Shown: positions 28,100 to 37,174, numbered from the stretch's first letter. The stretch is DNA of 39,332 bases from Pseudomonas synxantha (GCA_945874835.1 CAMCJM010000006.1:1-39332), one strand, 5' to 3'. The notes: generated by a model not told the origin, from the sequence alone. Numbers and translations: made by a program.

Positions 28100-30988
28100 T
28101 TAGGTGTTTAGCGCTAGGTTTAGCTGCGATGCCCCAGCCACTGGGGCCGCCAACTGACTTAGCGGTTGTGGATGGCCGATGATGTAACCCTGCGCATAGT
28201 CCAGGCCGAGCCTGCGCACGCACTCCAGGCTTGCCTCGGTTTCGACAAACTCGGCCACTGTGCGCAGGCCCAGTTGTTGGGCGATTTGCTGCATGGAACC
28301 GACCATGGCCTGGTTGATCGGGTCGTTCTCCAGGCCGCTGATAAAGCTGCCGTCGATTTTCAGGATATCCAGCGGCAAATGGCGCAGGTAGGCGTAGGAC
28401 GCAAAGCCGCTGCCGAAATCATCCAGCGCGACCTTCAGGCCCATGCTGCGCAGTTGTTTGATCCACTGAGCTGAAACGCCCAGCTCGCCCAATGCGACCA
28501 TTTCCGTGACTTCGATGCAGAGTTTGTGTGCTGGCAGATTATGCCGCTGCAACTCTTGCGCAAACATGTCGTGAAAATGCGCGTTGAGCAGCGAGGTGGC
28601 CGTCAGGTTGATATTGACCTGGGCAAGCTGCGCCAGGTGCACGGGGTTATCCGCCAGCCATTGCAGCAGGTGCGTCACCACCCAGCGGTCGATGGCGCCG
28701 AGAAGGCCGAAGCGCTCTGCTGCATCGAGAAACTGTCCGGGGCTGATGCACGCGCCGCTTTGCGGGTCACGGTAGCGCAGCAGCACTTCATAGTGCAGGC
28801 CGCTGGAGGGTGTTTGCAGTGCCATCACCGGTTGATAGAACAGCTCGAAATGGCCCTGCTCAATCGCCTCACGCAAACGCGTGATCCACTGCAACTGACG
28901 CTGGTGCTCAAGCAGCAAACCGTCTTCGGGGTTGAACAGCTGCACCTGGTTGCGGCCTTGATGCTTGGCGCGTTGGCTGGCACTGTCGGCCCAGTTCAAG
29001 GCGGTTTCCCAGTCACTGACGGCGCGGCTTAGCTCCAGCAGGCCGACACTGGCGTGTACACGGAAGGGCCGCCCCTTCCAGTTGAAGACAAACTGCTCGA
29101 CACATTGGCGCAGGGTTTCGGCATGCGCTTGCGCTGTTTGGTTATCTACGCCGCGCAGCAGCACCGCGAACTCATCACCACCTAAGCGCGCTAGCTCAGC
29201 CTCGCGCGGTAGGTGATGCAGCAGATGGCTGGACAGCTGACGCAGCAATTGGTCGCCAGCGGTGTGGCCGCAGAGGTCGTTGACCTGTTTGAACTGATCC
29301 AGGTCCAGGCACAGCAGATGACTGAAGCGCTCGCTGGTTCCGGCCTTGAGGCTTTCGCGTAGCAGACGCTCCAGCTCGCGGCGGTTGAGCAGGCCGGTGA
29401 GTGAGTCATGGGCCGCCAGGTAGTGCAGGCGCTCTTCCAGGGCGCGGCGCTCGCTCAGGTCCACCACGATGCCTTCGATGCAGTCTTGGTTGGCCCGCAC
29501 GTGCAGTGACAGGTAAACCCAATGCCACTCGCCATCGAGGCCGTTGATTTCGCATTCCAGGCTGACCGCCGTCTGCTCGCTGTGCAGCTGCCTCATTTGC
29601 TCGGCCCAGCATTCGCTGCCCAGCAACTGTTGCATGCTCAGGTTTATGGCGTCCGGCGGCAGGGCCAACAGAGCGGCGAAGCTGGGGTTGCTTTCCTGCA
29701 GCCTGCCACTGCGCGTACAGCGGAAAATACCTTCACCGCTGCTGCTGAAGAGCGCCTGGTATTGCTCCAGATTACCCAATGCCTGGGCTTCGCTGCGCAG
29801 CAAGGCGCGGCGGATCTGCTCCAGCTGTTTATCCAGAATGCCGCCAAACAACAGCATGCTCAGCACTGGCAAGTAGGCGTACATCGCGCTAAGTCCGGCG
29901 GGCAATGGCAAGGCACCGCTGCGCGCCAGCGGCACCATCAGCATCAACAGCAGTGCAGCGCTCCAGCACAGCAGGTACCCGAGTGCATACGGCCGGCGCT
30001 GGCGCAGGGCTAGCACCAGCAACATCAACTGGAACACACCTGTTAGCAGGATCAGCCAGTTGAGCGTTTGATAGGCGCGGTTGTGGCCGAAGCTGATAAC
30101 CGTCCAGGCGCATACCAGCAGGGTGACGGCAAACAGGGCGTCGCGCAGGTAGCGCAGGCGGCCGAGTTGAATTTTCAGGGCGCTGACGAGGAATAGGCTG
30201 CTGAAAATCAATATGCCTGGGTTGGACAGGTTGGACAGTTGCGCGGAAAGCCACGGCCACTGCGGCCAAAGCAAGTCAATCATGCCGTGCAAGGTGGCGT
30301 TGTAGAGCGTAACGCTGGCCACGGTTAAGCAGAACCAGACCAGTTGTTGTTCGCGCAGGGTGCTGAACTTGACCATAAAAAACAGCAGCAGGCTGATCAG
30401 TGCTCCGAGCAGCAGGCCGCTTCGCAGCCATTGCTCCGCTTGCAACAGCGGGCTATGTTCGGCAGCCACCAGTTGCATTGGCATGCTCACCGCTGAACCG
30501 CTCTGCACGCGCAGCAACAAGGTGTGTGGTCCTTCGCCCAGGCGTGGCAGGCGAATGACAACATTCGGTGACGGCTCGCCGCGTTGCAGAAAGGGCCGAT
30601 GGTCGCCGCTGTAGAAGGGCGCGATCAGCCGTTCGCGGTCGTAAAGCCAGACTTCAATATCGTCGAGGTAAGCGCGGTCGATGATCAGGTCGAGGCGTTC
30701 AGCCAACGGTGCTTGCAGCTTAAACGCCAGCCACCAGGCGCTGGCCGAATAACCCATGCTTGGCACGCCCTGTACTTGATAGCCTTCGTGGGCGATGCGC
30801 TCATACACCTCGGCGGCGGTCAGGTTGCCGCTGGCATCTTCCAGTACCACGCTGGCCGGTACGTTGACCGGCTGCGTGAGCTGCGCGTTGTCGACTGTCA
30901 GCAGCGGCACTTCAGCACGCGCAACAGCACCGCTCAGCAAGGCAGTCAGCAGCAGGGTCAGAAGCGGCAGGGTGAGCAGGCGGTGCAT
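28100..30988 (-). CDS. Membrane 7TMR-DISM protein with PAS, GGDEF and EAL domains
   Basis: The product has 962 residues. It has a signal peptide (about 1-25), then a periplasmic 7TMR-DISMED2-type sensor (about 30-175), seven transmembrane helices (about 185-385), a PAS domain (about 405-515), GGDEF (intact at 603-607) and EAL (about 700-950). The EAL motif reads EVL (Glu734), and other catalytic positions look kept (NINLTA, EVTE, DDFGSG, LKIDGSF, EFVET). The inhibitory RxxD site before GGDEF reads REAE. It therefore probably makes and/or degrades c-di-GMP, the usual switch for exopolysaccharide and biofilm. It lies 80 bases after the BLUF gene on the same strand and is convergent with the epimerase gene. 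Confidence 0.92.
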   Translation of the reverse strand: MHRLLTLPLLTLLLTALLSGAVARAEVPLLTVDNAQLTQPVNVPASVVLEDASGNLTAAEVYERIAHEGYQVQGVPSMGYSASAWWLAFKLQAPLAERLDLIIDRAYLDDIEVWLYDRERLIAPFYSGDHRPFLQRGEPSPNVVIRLPRLGEGPHTLLLRVQSGSAVSMPMQLVAAEHSPLLQAEQWLRSGLLLGALISLLLFFMVKFSTLREQQLVWFCLTVASVTLYNATLHGMIDLLWPQWPWLSAQLSNLSNPGILIFSSLFLVSALKIQLGRLRYLRDALFAVTLLVCAWTVISFGHNRAYQTLNWLILLTGVFQLMLLVLALRQRRPYALGYLLCWSAALLLMLMVPLARSGALPLPAGLSAMYAYLPVLSMLLFGGILDKQLEQIRRALLRSEAQALGNLEQYQALFSSSGEGIFRCTRSGRLQESNPSFAALLALPPDAINLSMQQLLGSECWAEQMRQLHSEQTAVSLECEINGLDGEWHWVYLSLHVRANQDCIEGIVVDLSERRALEERLHYLAAHDSLTGLLNRRELERLLRESLKAGTSERFSHLLCLDLDQFKQVNDLCGHTAGDQLLRQLSSHLLHHLPREAELARLGGDEFAVLLRGVDNQTAQAHAETLRQCVEQFVFNWKGRPFRVHASVGLLELSRAVSDWETALNWADSASQRAKHQGRNQVQLFNPEDGLLLEHQRQLQWITRLREAIEQGHFELFYQPVMALQTPSSGLHYEVLLRYRDPQSGACISPGQFLDAAERFGLLGAIDRWVVTHLLQWLADNPVHLAQLAQVNINLTATSLLNAHFHDMFAQELQRHNLPAHKLCIEVTEMVALGELGVSAQWIKQLRSMGLKVALDDFGSGFASYAYLRHLPLDILKIDGSFISGLENDPINQAMVGSMQQIAQQLGLRTVAEFVETEASLECVRRLGLDYAQGYIIGHPQPLSQLAAPVAGASQLNLALNT

Positions 30989-31068
30989 CCGGGCGTCTCA
31001 ATAAACGGCGAGAGAGGCCAACGCGATGCACACAGCAGGCTGCTCAGATGGCGTCGACGCTCATGATT

Positions 31069-31503
31069 CTAGCCCAGAACCGGCGATTTGATTGCGCTGA
31101 GCGTCTCACCGAGCTCCAGCAGCAGGCCGTTGATCTGCTCGGCCGTCATGTGGAATGGGTCGAAGCGGTCGCTCGATGAGTACTTGAGGAACAGCTCGCG
31201 ATTGACCTGCTTGGCCCCGGCCCAGCCCATGCTCCAACTGCTGTAGCGGCGCACACTGATTTCGGCGTAGTCGAGGATGGTCAGGTCTTTGTGGCGGCTG
31301 TCATCGGCCAGCCGGTTGTACAGCGCATTAACCTCGCTGCGCGGCCCTTCCAGCGCCTGCAAGAAAACATCAGCGTTGCAGCAGAGTATGCCGGTAAGGC
31401 CTTTGCCGGGGTTGTTGCGTTGTGAGCTGTCGAGAATGTCGCGGATCAGCTCCGCCGAAACGCTGTGGCTAGCACGGCTGGCATACGTGAGGCGGACAAG
31501 CAT
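31069..31503 (-). CDS. BLUF-domain blue-light sensor protein
   Basis: The 144-residue product has one flavin-binding BLUF domain (1-about 95) and a helical tail. The photocycle residues are present: Tyr7, Asn30/Asn31, Gln49 in FLQALEG, Trp90 and Met92 (SSWSMGW). No output domain is fused, as in PixD and BlsA, so it should act through a partner protein. The following gene on the same strand encodes a GGDEF/EAL protein, a likely partner. The open frame runs to 32337 but overlaps the divergent radical SAM gene; ATG 31503 is the normal BLUF start and has GAGGG upstream. Confidence 0.93.
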   Translation of the reverse strand: MLVRLTYASRASHSVSAELIRDILDSSQRNNPGKGLTGILCCNADVFLQALEGPRSEVNALYNRLADDSRHKDLTILDYAEISVRRYSSWSMGWAGAKQVNRELFLKYSSSDRFDPFHMTAEQINGLLLELGETLSAIKSPVLG

Positions 31504-31695
31504 GATCAAGCCCTCGAAGGCGATAAAAGGATTGCAAGGGGTATAATTGTGCAATACCTGTACAAGTGTTGTGCAACTTATAAGGCGTAATTCTTGTTTA
31601 CACCTGTGTAACAAAAGCAGCCGAGCACTCTCTATAGTGGCGACCAGAAGCTGACGACGATCAATCAGTCCGCCAATCCTTAGAAGGATCCCACC
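31504..31695. promoter_or_regulatory. Divergent BLUF/arsS control region with a 14-bp palindrome
   Basis: This 192-base region is AT-rich compared with its surroundings. TTACACCTGTGTAA at 31598-31611 is a perfect 14-bp palindrome with a 2-base centre. TTGTGCAA occurs twice (about 31547-31554 and 31569-31576) around TGTACA (31559-31564). Possible -10 elements for the plus strand are TATAAT at 31542-31547 and TATAGT at 31633-31638; no good -35 is visible. The layout suggests binding of a dimeric repressor or activator, but no regulator gene is adjacent. Confidence 0.55.
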
Positions 31696-32670
31696 GTGCA
31701 CGCCATGCTGCCCCTGCTCGATAAACTGGCTTTTCCGGCAATCCGCCGTGGCCAACTGCAAGCGCTGCAGATCAACCTGACTTACCGCTGCAACCAGCGC
31801 TGCCTGCATTGCCACGTCAATGCCGGGCCGACGCGCACCGAAGCCATGACCGATGAGAGCCTGGCGCTGTTGCATCAGGTGATTGATGCCCATTCCGTGC
31901 AGACCTTGGACCTGACCGGCGGTGCGCCCGAGATGCACCCGCGTTTTCGCGCACTGGTCGAGCATGCGCGGCGCGAAGGTTTGCGGGTGATCGACCGCTG
32001 CAACCTGACCATCTTGAGTGAGCCGGGCTATGAAGACCTGGCGCAGTTTCTTGCTGATCAGGGCGTCGAAATCAGTGCATCCTTGCCCTGCTACTCGCGC
32101 GATAACGTCGACAAACAGCGCGGTGACGGCGTGTTTGATGCCAGCATCCGGGGGCTGCAACAACTCAATGCTCTGGGCTACGGTCAGCCGGGCAGCGGTC
32201 TGATCCTTAATCTGGTGTTCAACCCACAAGGTCCAAGCCTGCCGCCGCCACAAGCGGCGCTCGAAGCCGATTACAAACATCGGTTGGCCGAAGATTTCGG
32301 CATCGTCTTCAATCACCTGCTGACCATCACCAATCAACCGATTGCACGTTTTGGCAGCACCCTGGTCAGCAAAGGCCAGTTCAACGGCTATATGCAGTTA
32401 CTGCGCGACAGCTACCGTCCGGAAAACCTTGAGCCGCTGATGTGCCGCAGCCTGGTCAGTGTCGACTGGCAGGGCTACCTGTACGACTGTGACTTCAACC
32501 AGATGCTCGACTTGCCGCTGCAGTTGCCCGAGCTGATTGGTCGCGACCGGCCACACCTGCGCGATCTGCTCGGTGCCAGCCTGGACGGCAAGCCCATCGT
32601 CACCCGTGATCACTGCTTTGCTTGCACCGCCGGACAGGGTTCCAGCTGCGCTGGCGCACTCATTGAATAG
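31696..32670 (+). CDS. arsS: ArsS-type radical SAM protein
   Basis: The 324-residue product is a radical SAM enzyme with the cluster motif CNQRCLHC (Cys32, Cys36, Cys39), LDLTGGAPEMHPRF as the GGxP motif, and a cysteine-rich C-terminus (Cys307, Cys310, Cys318 in CFACTAGQGSSC). This combination, with NLVFNPQGPSLPPPQ in the middle, is characteristic of the radical SAM/Cys-rich family now called ArsS. That family is linked to arsenosugar synthesis and was first noted as selenium-associated. No arsM methyltransferase gene lies in the window. The start is a GTG with AAGGA 7 bases upstream. It heads a tight plus-strand operon. Confidence 0.88.
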   Translation: MHAMLPLLDKLAFPAIRRGQLQALQINLTYRCNQRCLHCHVNAGPTRTEAMTDESLALLHQVIDAHSVQTLDLTGGAPEMHPRFRALVEHARREGLRVIDRCNLTILSEPGYEDLAQFLADQGVEISASLPCYSRDNVDKQRGDGVFDASIRGLQQLNALGYGQPGSGLILNLVFNPQGPSLPPPQAALEADYKHRLAEDFGIVFNHLLTITNQPIARFGSTLVSKGQFNGYMQLLRDSYRPENLEPLMCRSLVSVDWQGYLYDCDFNQMLDLPLQLPELIGRDRPHLRDLLGASLDGKPIVTRDHCFACTAGQGSSCAGALIE

Positions 32671-32680
32671 GACTTAAAAC

Positions 32681-34072
32681 ATGCAACCCACCAGCACCAC
32701 CGGGCTGTTTTTCTGGGGTTTTCTTGTGGCGTATGGGGTCTTGATGGTGGCCTTTTCACCGCGCGCCGTGACCCTGGGCAGCTTCTTTAATGGCGAAGAC
32801 GGTCGCGGCCGCAGCGCCAGCCCCTGGCTGATCACCTCGAGCATCTTTATCAGCTGGATCTTCGCCAAATCGGTGACCAATGCCGCCAATTTGGGGGCGA
32901 CCTATGGCTTAGTCGGCGGTTTGGCCTATGCCATGTACTGGCTGTCGATCCCGCTCACCGGCTTTGTCATCTATCGCCTGCGCCGCCGTTACGCGGCCAC
33001 CGGCTTGGTGAGTTTTCTCAGCAGCCATTACGGCCGTGGCGCGGCGCTGGCGTTTTCCGCCGCGATTCTGATTCGCCTGTTTAATGAGGTGTGGAGCAAC
33101 ACCGCCGTGGTCGGTGGCTACTACGGCGACTCCGGCAGCTTCGAATTTATTGCCTCGGCGTTGCTGTTCACCGCCGTGACCTTGGCCTACAGCCTGCGCG
33201 GCGGGCTGCGCAGCTCAATCATCACCGACGCGGCGCAGGCGGCAATCTTTGTCATTGCCCTGGTCTGGGTGCTGGGCATGGTGTTGCCGCAGCATTCGCC
33301 CCGCGAGTTGGCCAGTACCAGTCATTGGGCGCTGAATGCTGGCGTCGACCTGCTGCTGGTCGCTGGCCTGCAAGCGTTCAGCTATGGCTTCCATGACCCG
33401 GTGCTGACCGATCGCGGCTTTATCAGCGAAGAGAAGGCCATGCGCCGCTCCTTCCTGATTGCCGGCATTCTCGGTTTTATCGCCATCTTCGCCTTCAGCC
33501 TGATCGGCGTGCATGCACAGCTGCTCGGTGTAGCGGCCTCCGACAACGTGCCGGCCGCACTGGCGAAAACCTTAGGCATTGGCGCGCTGATGGTGATGAC
33601 CGTGGTGATGGTCTCGGCGGCGGGCTCGACGTTGGACTCGACCTTCTCCAGCTTGGCCAAGCTGGCCGGGCGCGAATTGCCCGCACTGGTTGGTCGCGAC
33701 CTGGGCCAGAAAGCCATCGGTGTGGGCATGGCGGTGATGGTGGTGTTTGCTCTGCTGGGTAACCTGCCGATGATCGCCGGCACCGACATTCTCAAAGCCA
33801 CCACCATCAGCGGCACGATGGTGATTGGTCTGGCACCGGTGTTTATCCTGCATGGCCTGACCACCCCAACCCGTTTGGGTTTTCACCTGAGCTTCTGGAC
33901 TGGCCTGGGCCTCGGTGTGGCCCTCACGGTGGGCTGGATTCCGCAAAGCTGGGCCATCGGCGACGGTAAATACGCCCTGCTGCTGGGCACCAACTTGTAC
34001 GGCTTAGGCCTCTGCGTGCTGGGTTATCTGCTGCCGGGCTGGTTGTTGCGTCGTCCACAAGGGGTGGCCTGA
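32681..34072 (+). CDS. Sodium/solute symporter (SSS) family protein
   Basis: The 463-residue inner-membrane protein has about 12-13 hydrophobic helices. The N-terminal part (SPWLITSSIFISWIFAKSV, NLGATYGLVGGLAYAMYW) and the central AYSLRGGLRSSIITDAAQAAIF are typical of the SSS family, as is the segment SAAGSTLDSTFSSLAKL for sodium binding. The substrate is unknown. It follows the radical SAM gene by 10 bases and shares its stop with the start of the next gene (TGATG), so its substrate may be a precursor or product of this pathway. Confidence 0.88.
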   Translation: MQPTSTTGLFFWGFLVAYGVLMVAFSPRAVTLGSFFNGEDGRGRSASPWLITSSIFISWIFAKSVTNAANLGATYGLVGGLAYAMYWLSIPLTGFVIYRLRRRYAATGLVSFLSSHYGRGAALAFSAAILIRLFNEVWSNTAVVGGYYGDSGSFEFIASALLFTAVTLAYSLRGGLRSSIITDAAQAAIFVIALVWVLGMVLPQHSPRELASTSHWALNAGVDLLLVAGLQAFSYGFHDPVLTDRGFISEEKAMRRSFLIAGILGFIAIFAFSLIGVHAQLLGVAASDNVPAALAKTLGIGALMVMTVVMVSAAGSTLDSTFSSLAKLAGRELPALVGRDLGQKAIGVGMAVMVVFALLGNLPMIAGTDILKATTISGTMVIGLAPVFILHGLTTPTRLGFHLSFWTGLGLGVALTVGWIPQSWAIGDGKYALLLGTNLYGLGLCVLGYLLPGWLLRRPQGVA

Positions 34073-35040
34073 TGCGCGCCGGTCGCGATTACCCGCTGGA
34101 TTACCGCTTAGGGCGCGAGGCCTTTGCCGGTGAAGCGCTGTTCGCCTGCGACACGCTGTATGTAGCGGGTGGCCTGTATGGCAATCGTCAGGCCTTGGCG
34201 GCCCTGCAACAGCGTGTGGCCAGCGAACCGGGCGCGCGGCTGGTGTGCAACGGCGACGCCCACTGGTTTGACGCCGATGCTGCGATTTTCCAGCAGATTG
34301 AGCAGGGCCTTGCGGGCCATCTGGCGCTGCGTGGCAATGTTGAAACCGAACTGGGCCGTGCGGATGACAGCGGTGCGGGTTGCGGTTGCGCCTACCCGAT
34401 GAGCGTGGATGAGGCCGTGGTCGAGCGTTCTAATGCCATCCAGCAACAGTTGAACCGCACCGTGCAAGGCATCCCCGGGATGGCGGAACGTTTGGCCGCA
34501 CGTCCCAGCACCGCACTGGTCAGCGTGGCTGGGCAGCGCGTGGCAATCAGCCATGGCGACGAACAGTCTCTGGCGGGCTGGAGTTGTTCGCGTGAATCGC
34601 TCAGCGAGGCGGCGCGTCAGCACGAGCTGGCCCAATGGTTCGCCGCGCAGAACATTCAGGTGTTGGCCACCAGCCACACCTGCTCGGCGGTGGCTCTCAA
34701 CCTGACGCATGGCGCGTTGATCAATAACGGCGCGGCCGGGCTGCCCAACTTTGCTGGCGGCCGCTATGGGTTGGTCAGTCGTATCTCAACCACGCCGCAT
34801 CCAGCCGCGTTGTATCGCGGTCAGCGCAATGGTTTGTTTATTGAAGCACTGCCACTGAATTACCAGCACGACGCCTTTCTCGCCGACTTCGACCGCCAGT
34901 GGCCAGCCTGCAGCCCGGCGGCGCTGTCCTACCGTTCACGTATTTTGGGTGATGTGGCCGACCAGCCGCAGCACGCCTTACTAGCCGGCTTTAGCCTGTG
35001 CCAAAGCCTGTGCGCTCTGGAGGCGCTGACTGATGAATAG
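34072..35040 (+). CDS. Metallophosphoesterase-like protein with a degenerate first motif
   Basis: The 322-residue product has the layout of calcineurin-like phosphoesterases: VAGGLYGNRQAL (31-42), NGDAHWFD (60-67), RGNVE (88-91 region), ISHGD and TSHTC. In the first motif (normally GDxHGN) the metal-binding Asp and His are Gly34 and Tyr36, and in GNHE the His is Val90. The second, fourth and fifth motifs are largely kept, so it may bind one metal or act on an unusual substrate. The same arrangement may be normal for its subfamily; this cannot be told here. It overlaps both neighbours in the operon. Confidence 0.75.
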   Translation: MRAGRDYPLDYRLGREAFAGEALFACDTLYVAGGLYGNRQALAALQQRVASEPGARLVCNGDAHWFDADAAIFQQIEQGLAGHLALRGNVETELGRADDSGAGCGCAYPMSVDEAVVERSNAIQQQLNRTVQGIPGMAERLAARPSTALVSVAGQRVAISHGDEQSLAGWSCSRESLSEAARQHELAQWFAAQNIQVLATSHTCSAVALNLTHGALINNGAAGLPNFAGGRYGLVSRISTTPHPAALYRGQRNGLFIEALPLNYQHDAFLADFDRQWPACSPAALSYRSRILGDVADQPQHALLAGFSLCQSLCALEALTDE

Positions 35041-37174
35041 CCGTAAATTGGCCTTGATGGGCGTGATCCTCGCCCTGCTGGGCAGCTTCTTTGTCTTCGA
35101 CATCGGCCAGTACCTCAATCTGGAGGCGCTTAAAGCACAGCAGGCTGCATTGAATGCCCAGGTAACGGCGCAGCCCTGGCTGGCAGCCGGGGTGTTCTTC
35201 CTTGCCTATGTGGCGGTTACGGCGTTGTCCTTGCCCGGTGCGGCGTTGATGACGTTGCTGGCCGGTGCGCTGTTCGGTCTGCTCGAAGGCTTTATTCTGG
35301 TGTCGTTCGCCTCGACGCTGGGGGCCACGCTGGCCATGCTCAGCAGCCGCTTTCTGCTGCGCGACTGGGTGCAGAGCCGCTTTGGTCAGCGCTTGGCGGG
35401 CATTGATGCGGGCATTGAGCGTGAGGGCGCGTTTTACCTGTTTGCCCTGCGTCTGGTGCCGGTGTTCCCGTTCTTTCTGATCAACCTGGCCATGGGCCTG
35501 ACCCGCTTGCCAGCGCGCACCTACTGGTGGGTGAGCCAGTTGGGCATGCTGCCGGGCACGCTGGTGTTCGTGAACGCCGGGCGTGAACTGGGCAAGCTCG
35601 ATTCGCTGGCCGGCATTCTTTCGCCGGGGCTACTCGGTGCCTTTGTGCTGCTCGGCGTGTTTCCGCTGATCGCGCGCAAGCTGCTGGGGCTGATTCAGGC
35701 GCGGCGGGTGTACGCCGGTTGGGACAAACCCAAGACCTTCGACCGCAACCTGCTGGTGATCGGCGCGGGTGCCGGTGGCTTGGTCAGCGCGTACATCGCG
35801 GCGGCGGTAAAGGCTAAAGTCAGCCTGATCGAAAAACACCAGATGGGTGGCGACTGCCTGAACACCGGCTGCGTGCCGTCCAAGGCGCTGCTGCGTTCAG
35901 CCAAGCTGGCCAATGAACTGAAGAAAGCCCCGGCACTGGGTTTTAGCGGCGTGCAAGGCACAGTGAATTTCCCAGCGGTGATGGCGCGGGTGCAGCGGGT
36001 GATTGCTGACATCGAGCCGCACGACTCGGTCGAGCGCTACACCGGCCTGGGCGTTGAAGTGATTCAGGGGCAGGCGAAAATCCTCTCGCCCTGGAGTGTG
36101 GAGGTCAACGGCCAAACCCTGACCAGCCGCAACCTGATCATCGCCGCTGGCGCACGACCGCTGGTGCCGAACATTCCGGGCCTGGAGCAGGTGCAAAGCT
36201 ACACCTCTGACACCATCTGGGGCCTGCGCGAACAACCGCGCTGGCTGCTGGTGCTGGGCGGTGGGCTGATTGGCTGCGAGCTGGCGCAGGCGTTTCAGCG
36301 CCTGGGCAGCCAAGTGATTCAGGTCGAGCGCGGCGAGCGCTTGTTGCCGCTCGAGGATGCTGATGCCAGCGTCGCCGTGATGAGCAGCCTGCGCGCCGAT
36401 GGCGTTGACCTGCGCCTGCGTCATCAGGCCGAGCGCTTCGAAGTGGTCAACGGCGAGCAGCGCATGATCGCCCGTCATTTGGACACTGGCGAAGAAGTCA
36501 CCATCGCCTTCGATGGCCTGCTGCTGGCGCTGGGCCGGGTGGCCAATGTCAGCGGTTATGGCGTTGAAGAACTGGGCCTGACCCTGCGCCCCAACGGCAC
36601 CCTGGAAACCGACGAGTACCTGGCCACGCGCCTGCCCAATGTCTACGCCGTGGGCGATGTCACCGGGCCTTATCAGTTCACCCATGTGGCGGCGCACCAA
36701 GCCTGGTACGCGGCGGTGAATGCGCTGTTTGGCAGCTTCAAACGCTTCAAGGTGGATTACCGGGTGATCCCGCACTGCACTTTCACCGACCCGGTAGTGG
36801 CGCGTGTCGGCCTCTCGGAGACAGAAGCGCAAGCCAAGGGAATCGCCTATGAAGTGACGCGCTATGGCATCGACGACCTCGACCGCGCGATTGCCGACGA
36901 AGCCGCCCACGGCTTTGTCAAAGTGCTGACCGTACCGGGTAAGGATCAGATCCTTGGCGTCACCATCGTCGGCGAGCATGCCGGTGAGTTGCTCACCGAA
37001 TACGTGCTGGCCATGAAGTACAACCTCGGGCTGAACAAGATTCTCGGCACCATCCACAGCTACCCGACCATGAGCGAGGCGAATAAATACGCCGCCGGTG
37101 AATGGAAGCGCGCGCATGCCCCGCAGGGCTTGTTGCGTCTGGCCGAGCGCTTTCATGCCTGGAGGCTTAAGTGA
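35033..37174 (+). CDS. TVP38/TMEM64 membrane domain fused to an FAD disulfide oxidoreductase
   Basis: The product has 713 residues. Residues 1-about 222 form a TVP38/TMEM64 (DedA-like) membrane domain with LRLVPVFPFFLINLAMGL. Residues about 238-700 form a class I pyridine nucleotide-disulfide oxidoreductase: GAGAGGLVSAY for FAD, the redox pair Cys275 and Cys280 (CLNTGCVPSK), GGGLIGCELAQAF for NAD(P)H, VYAVGDVT, and a dimerisation domain ending HSYPTMSE. The usual catalytic His of HPT is Tyr, as in mercuric-reductase-like proteins, but the C-terminal Cys-Cys pair of true MerA is absent. It may reduce a membrane-associated or transported thiol, metalloid or quinone. It overlaps the previous gene by 8 bases. 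Confidence 0.9.
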   Translation: MNSRKLALMGVILALLGSFFVFDIGQYLNLEALKAQQAALNAQVTAQPWLAAGVFFLAYVAVTALSLPGAALMTLLAGALFGLLEGFILVSFASTLGATLAMLSSRFLLRDWVQSRFGQRLAGIDAGIEREGAFYLFALRLVPVFPFFLINLAMGLTRLPARTYWWVSQLGMLPGTLVFVNAGRELGKLDSLAGILSPGLLGAFVLLGVFPLIARKLLGLIQARRVYAGWDKPKTFDRNLLVIGAGAGGLVSAYIAAAVKAKVSLIEKHQMGGDCLNTGCVPSKALLRSAKLANELKKAPALGFSGVQGTVNFPAVMARVQRVIADIEPHDSVERYTGLGVEVIQGQAKILSPWSVEVNGQTLTSRNLIIAAGARPLVPNIPGLEQVQSYTSDTIWGLREQPRWLLVLGGGLIGCELAQAFQRLGSQVIQVERGERLLPLEDADASVAVMSSLRADGVDLRLRHQAERFEVVNGEQRMIARHLDTGEEVTIAFDGLLLALGRVANVSGYGVEELGLTLRPNGTLETDEYLATRLPNVYAVGDVTGPYQFTHVAAHQAWYAAVNALFGSFKRFKVDYRVIPHCTFTDPVVARVGLSETEAQAKGIAYEVTRYGIDDLDRAIADEAAHGFVKVLTVPGKDQILGVTIVGEHAGELLTEYVLAMKYNLGLNKILGTIHSYPTMSEANKYAAGEWKRAHAPQGLLRLAERFHAWRLK

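Noticed and set aside
31541..31582. LitR-type T(G/A)TACA-N12-TGTACA promoter near the BLUF gene
   Set aside because: Only one TGTACA is present. The hexamers at the required spacing on both sides (GTATAA and CTTATA) do not match.
31504..32337. N-terminal extension of the BLUF frame by 278 codons
   Set aside because: It runs antisense through the radical SAM gene and the control region. The BLUF domain starts at the ATG at 31503.
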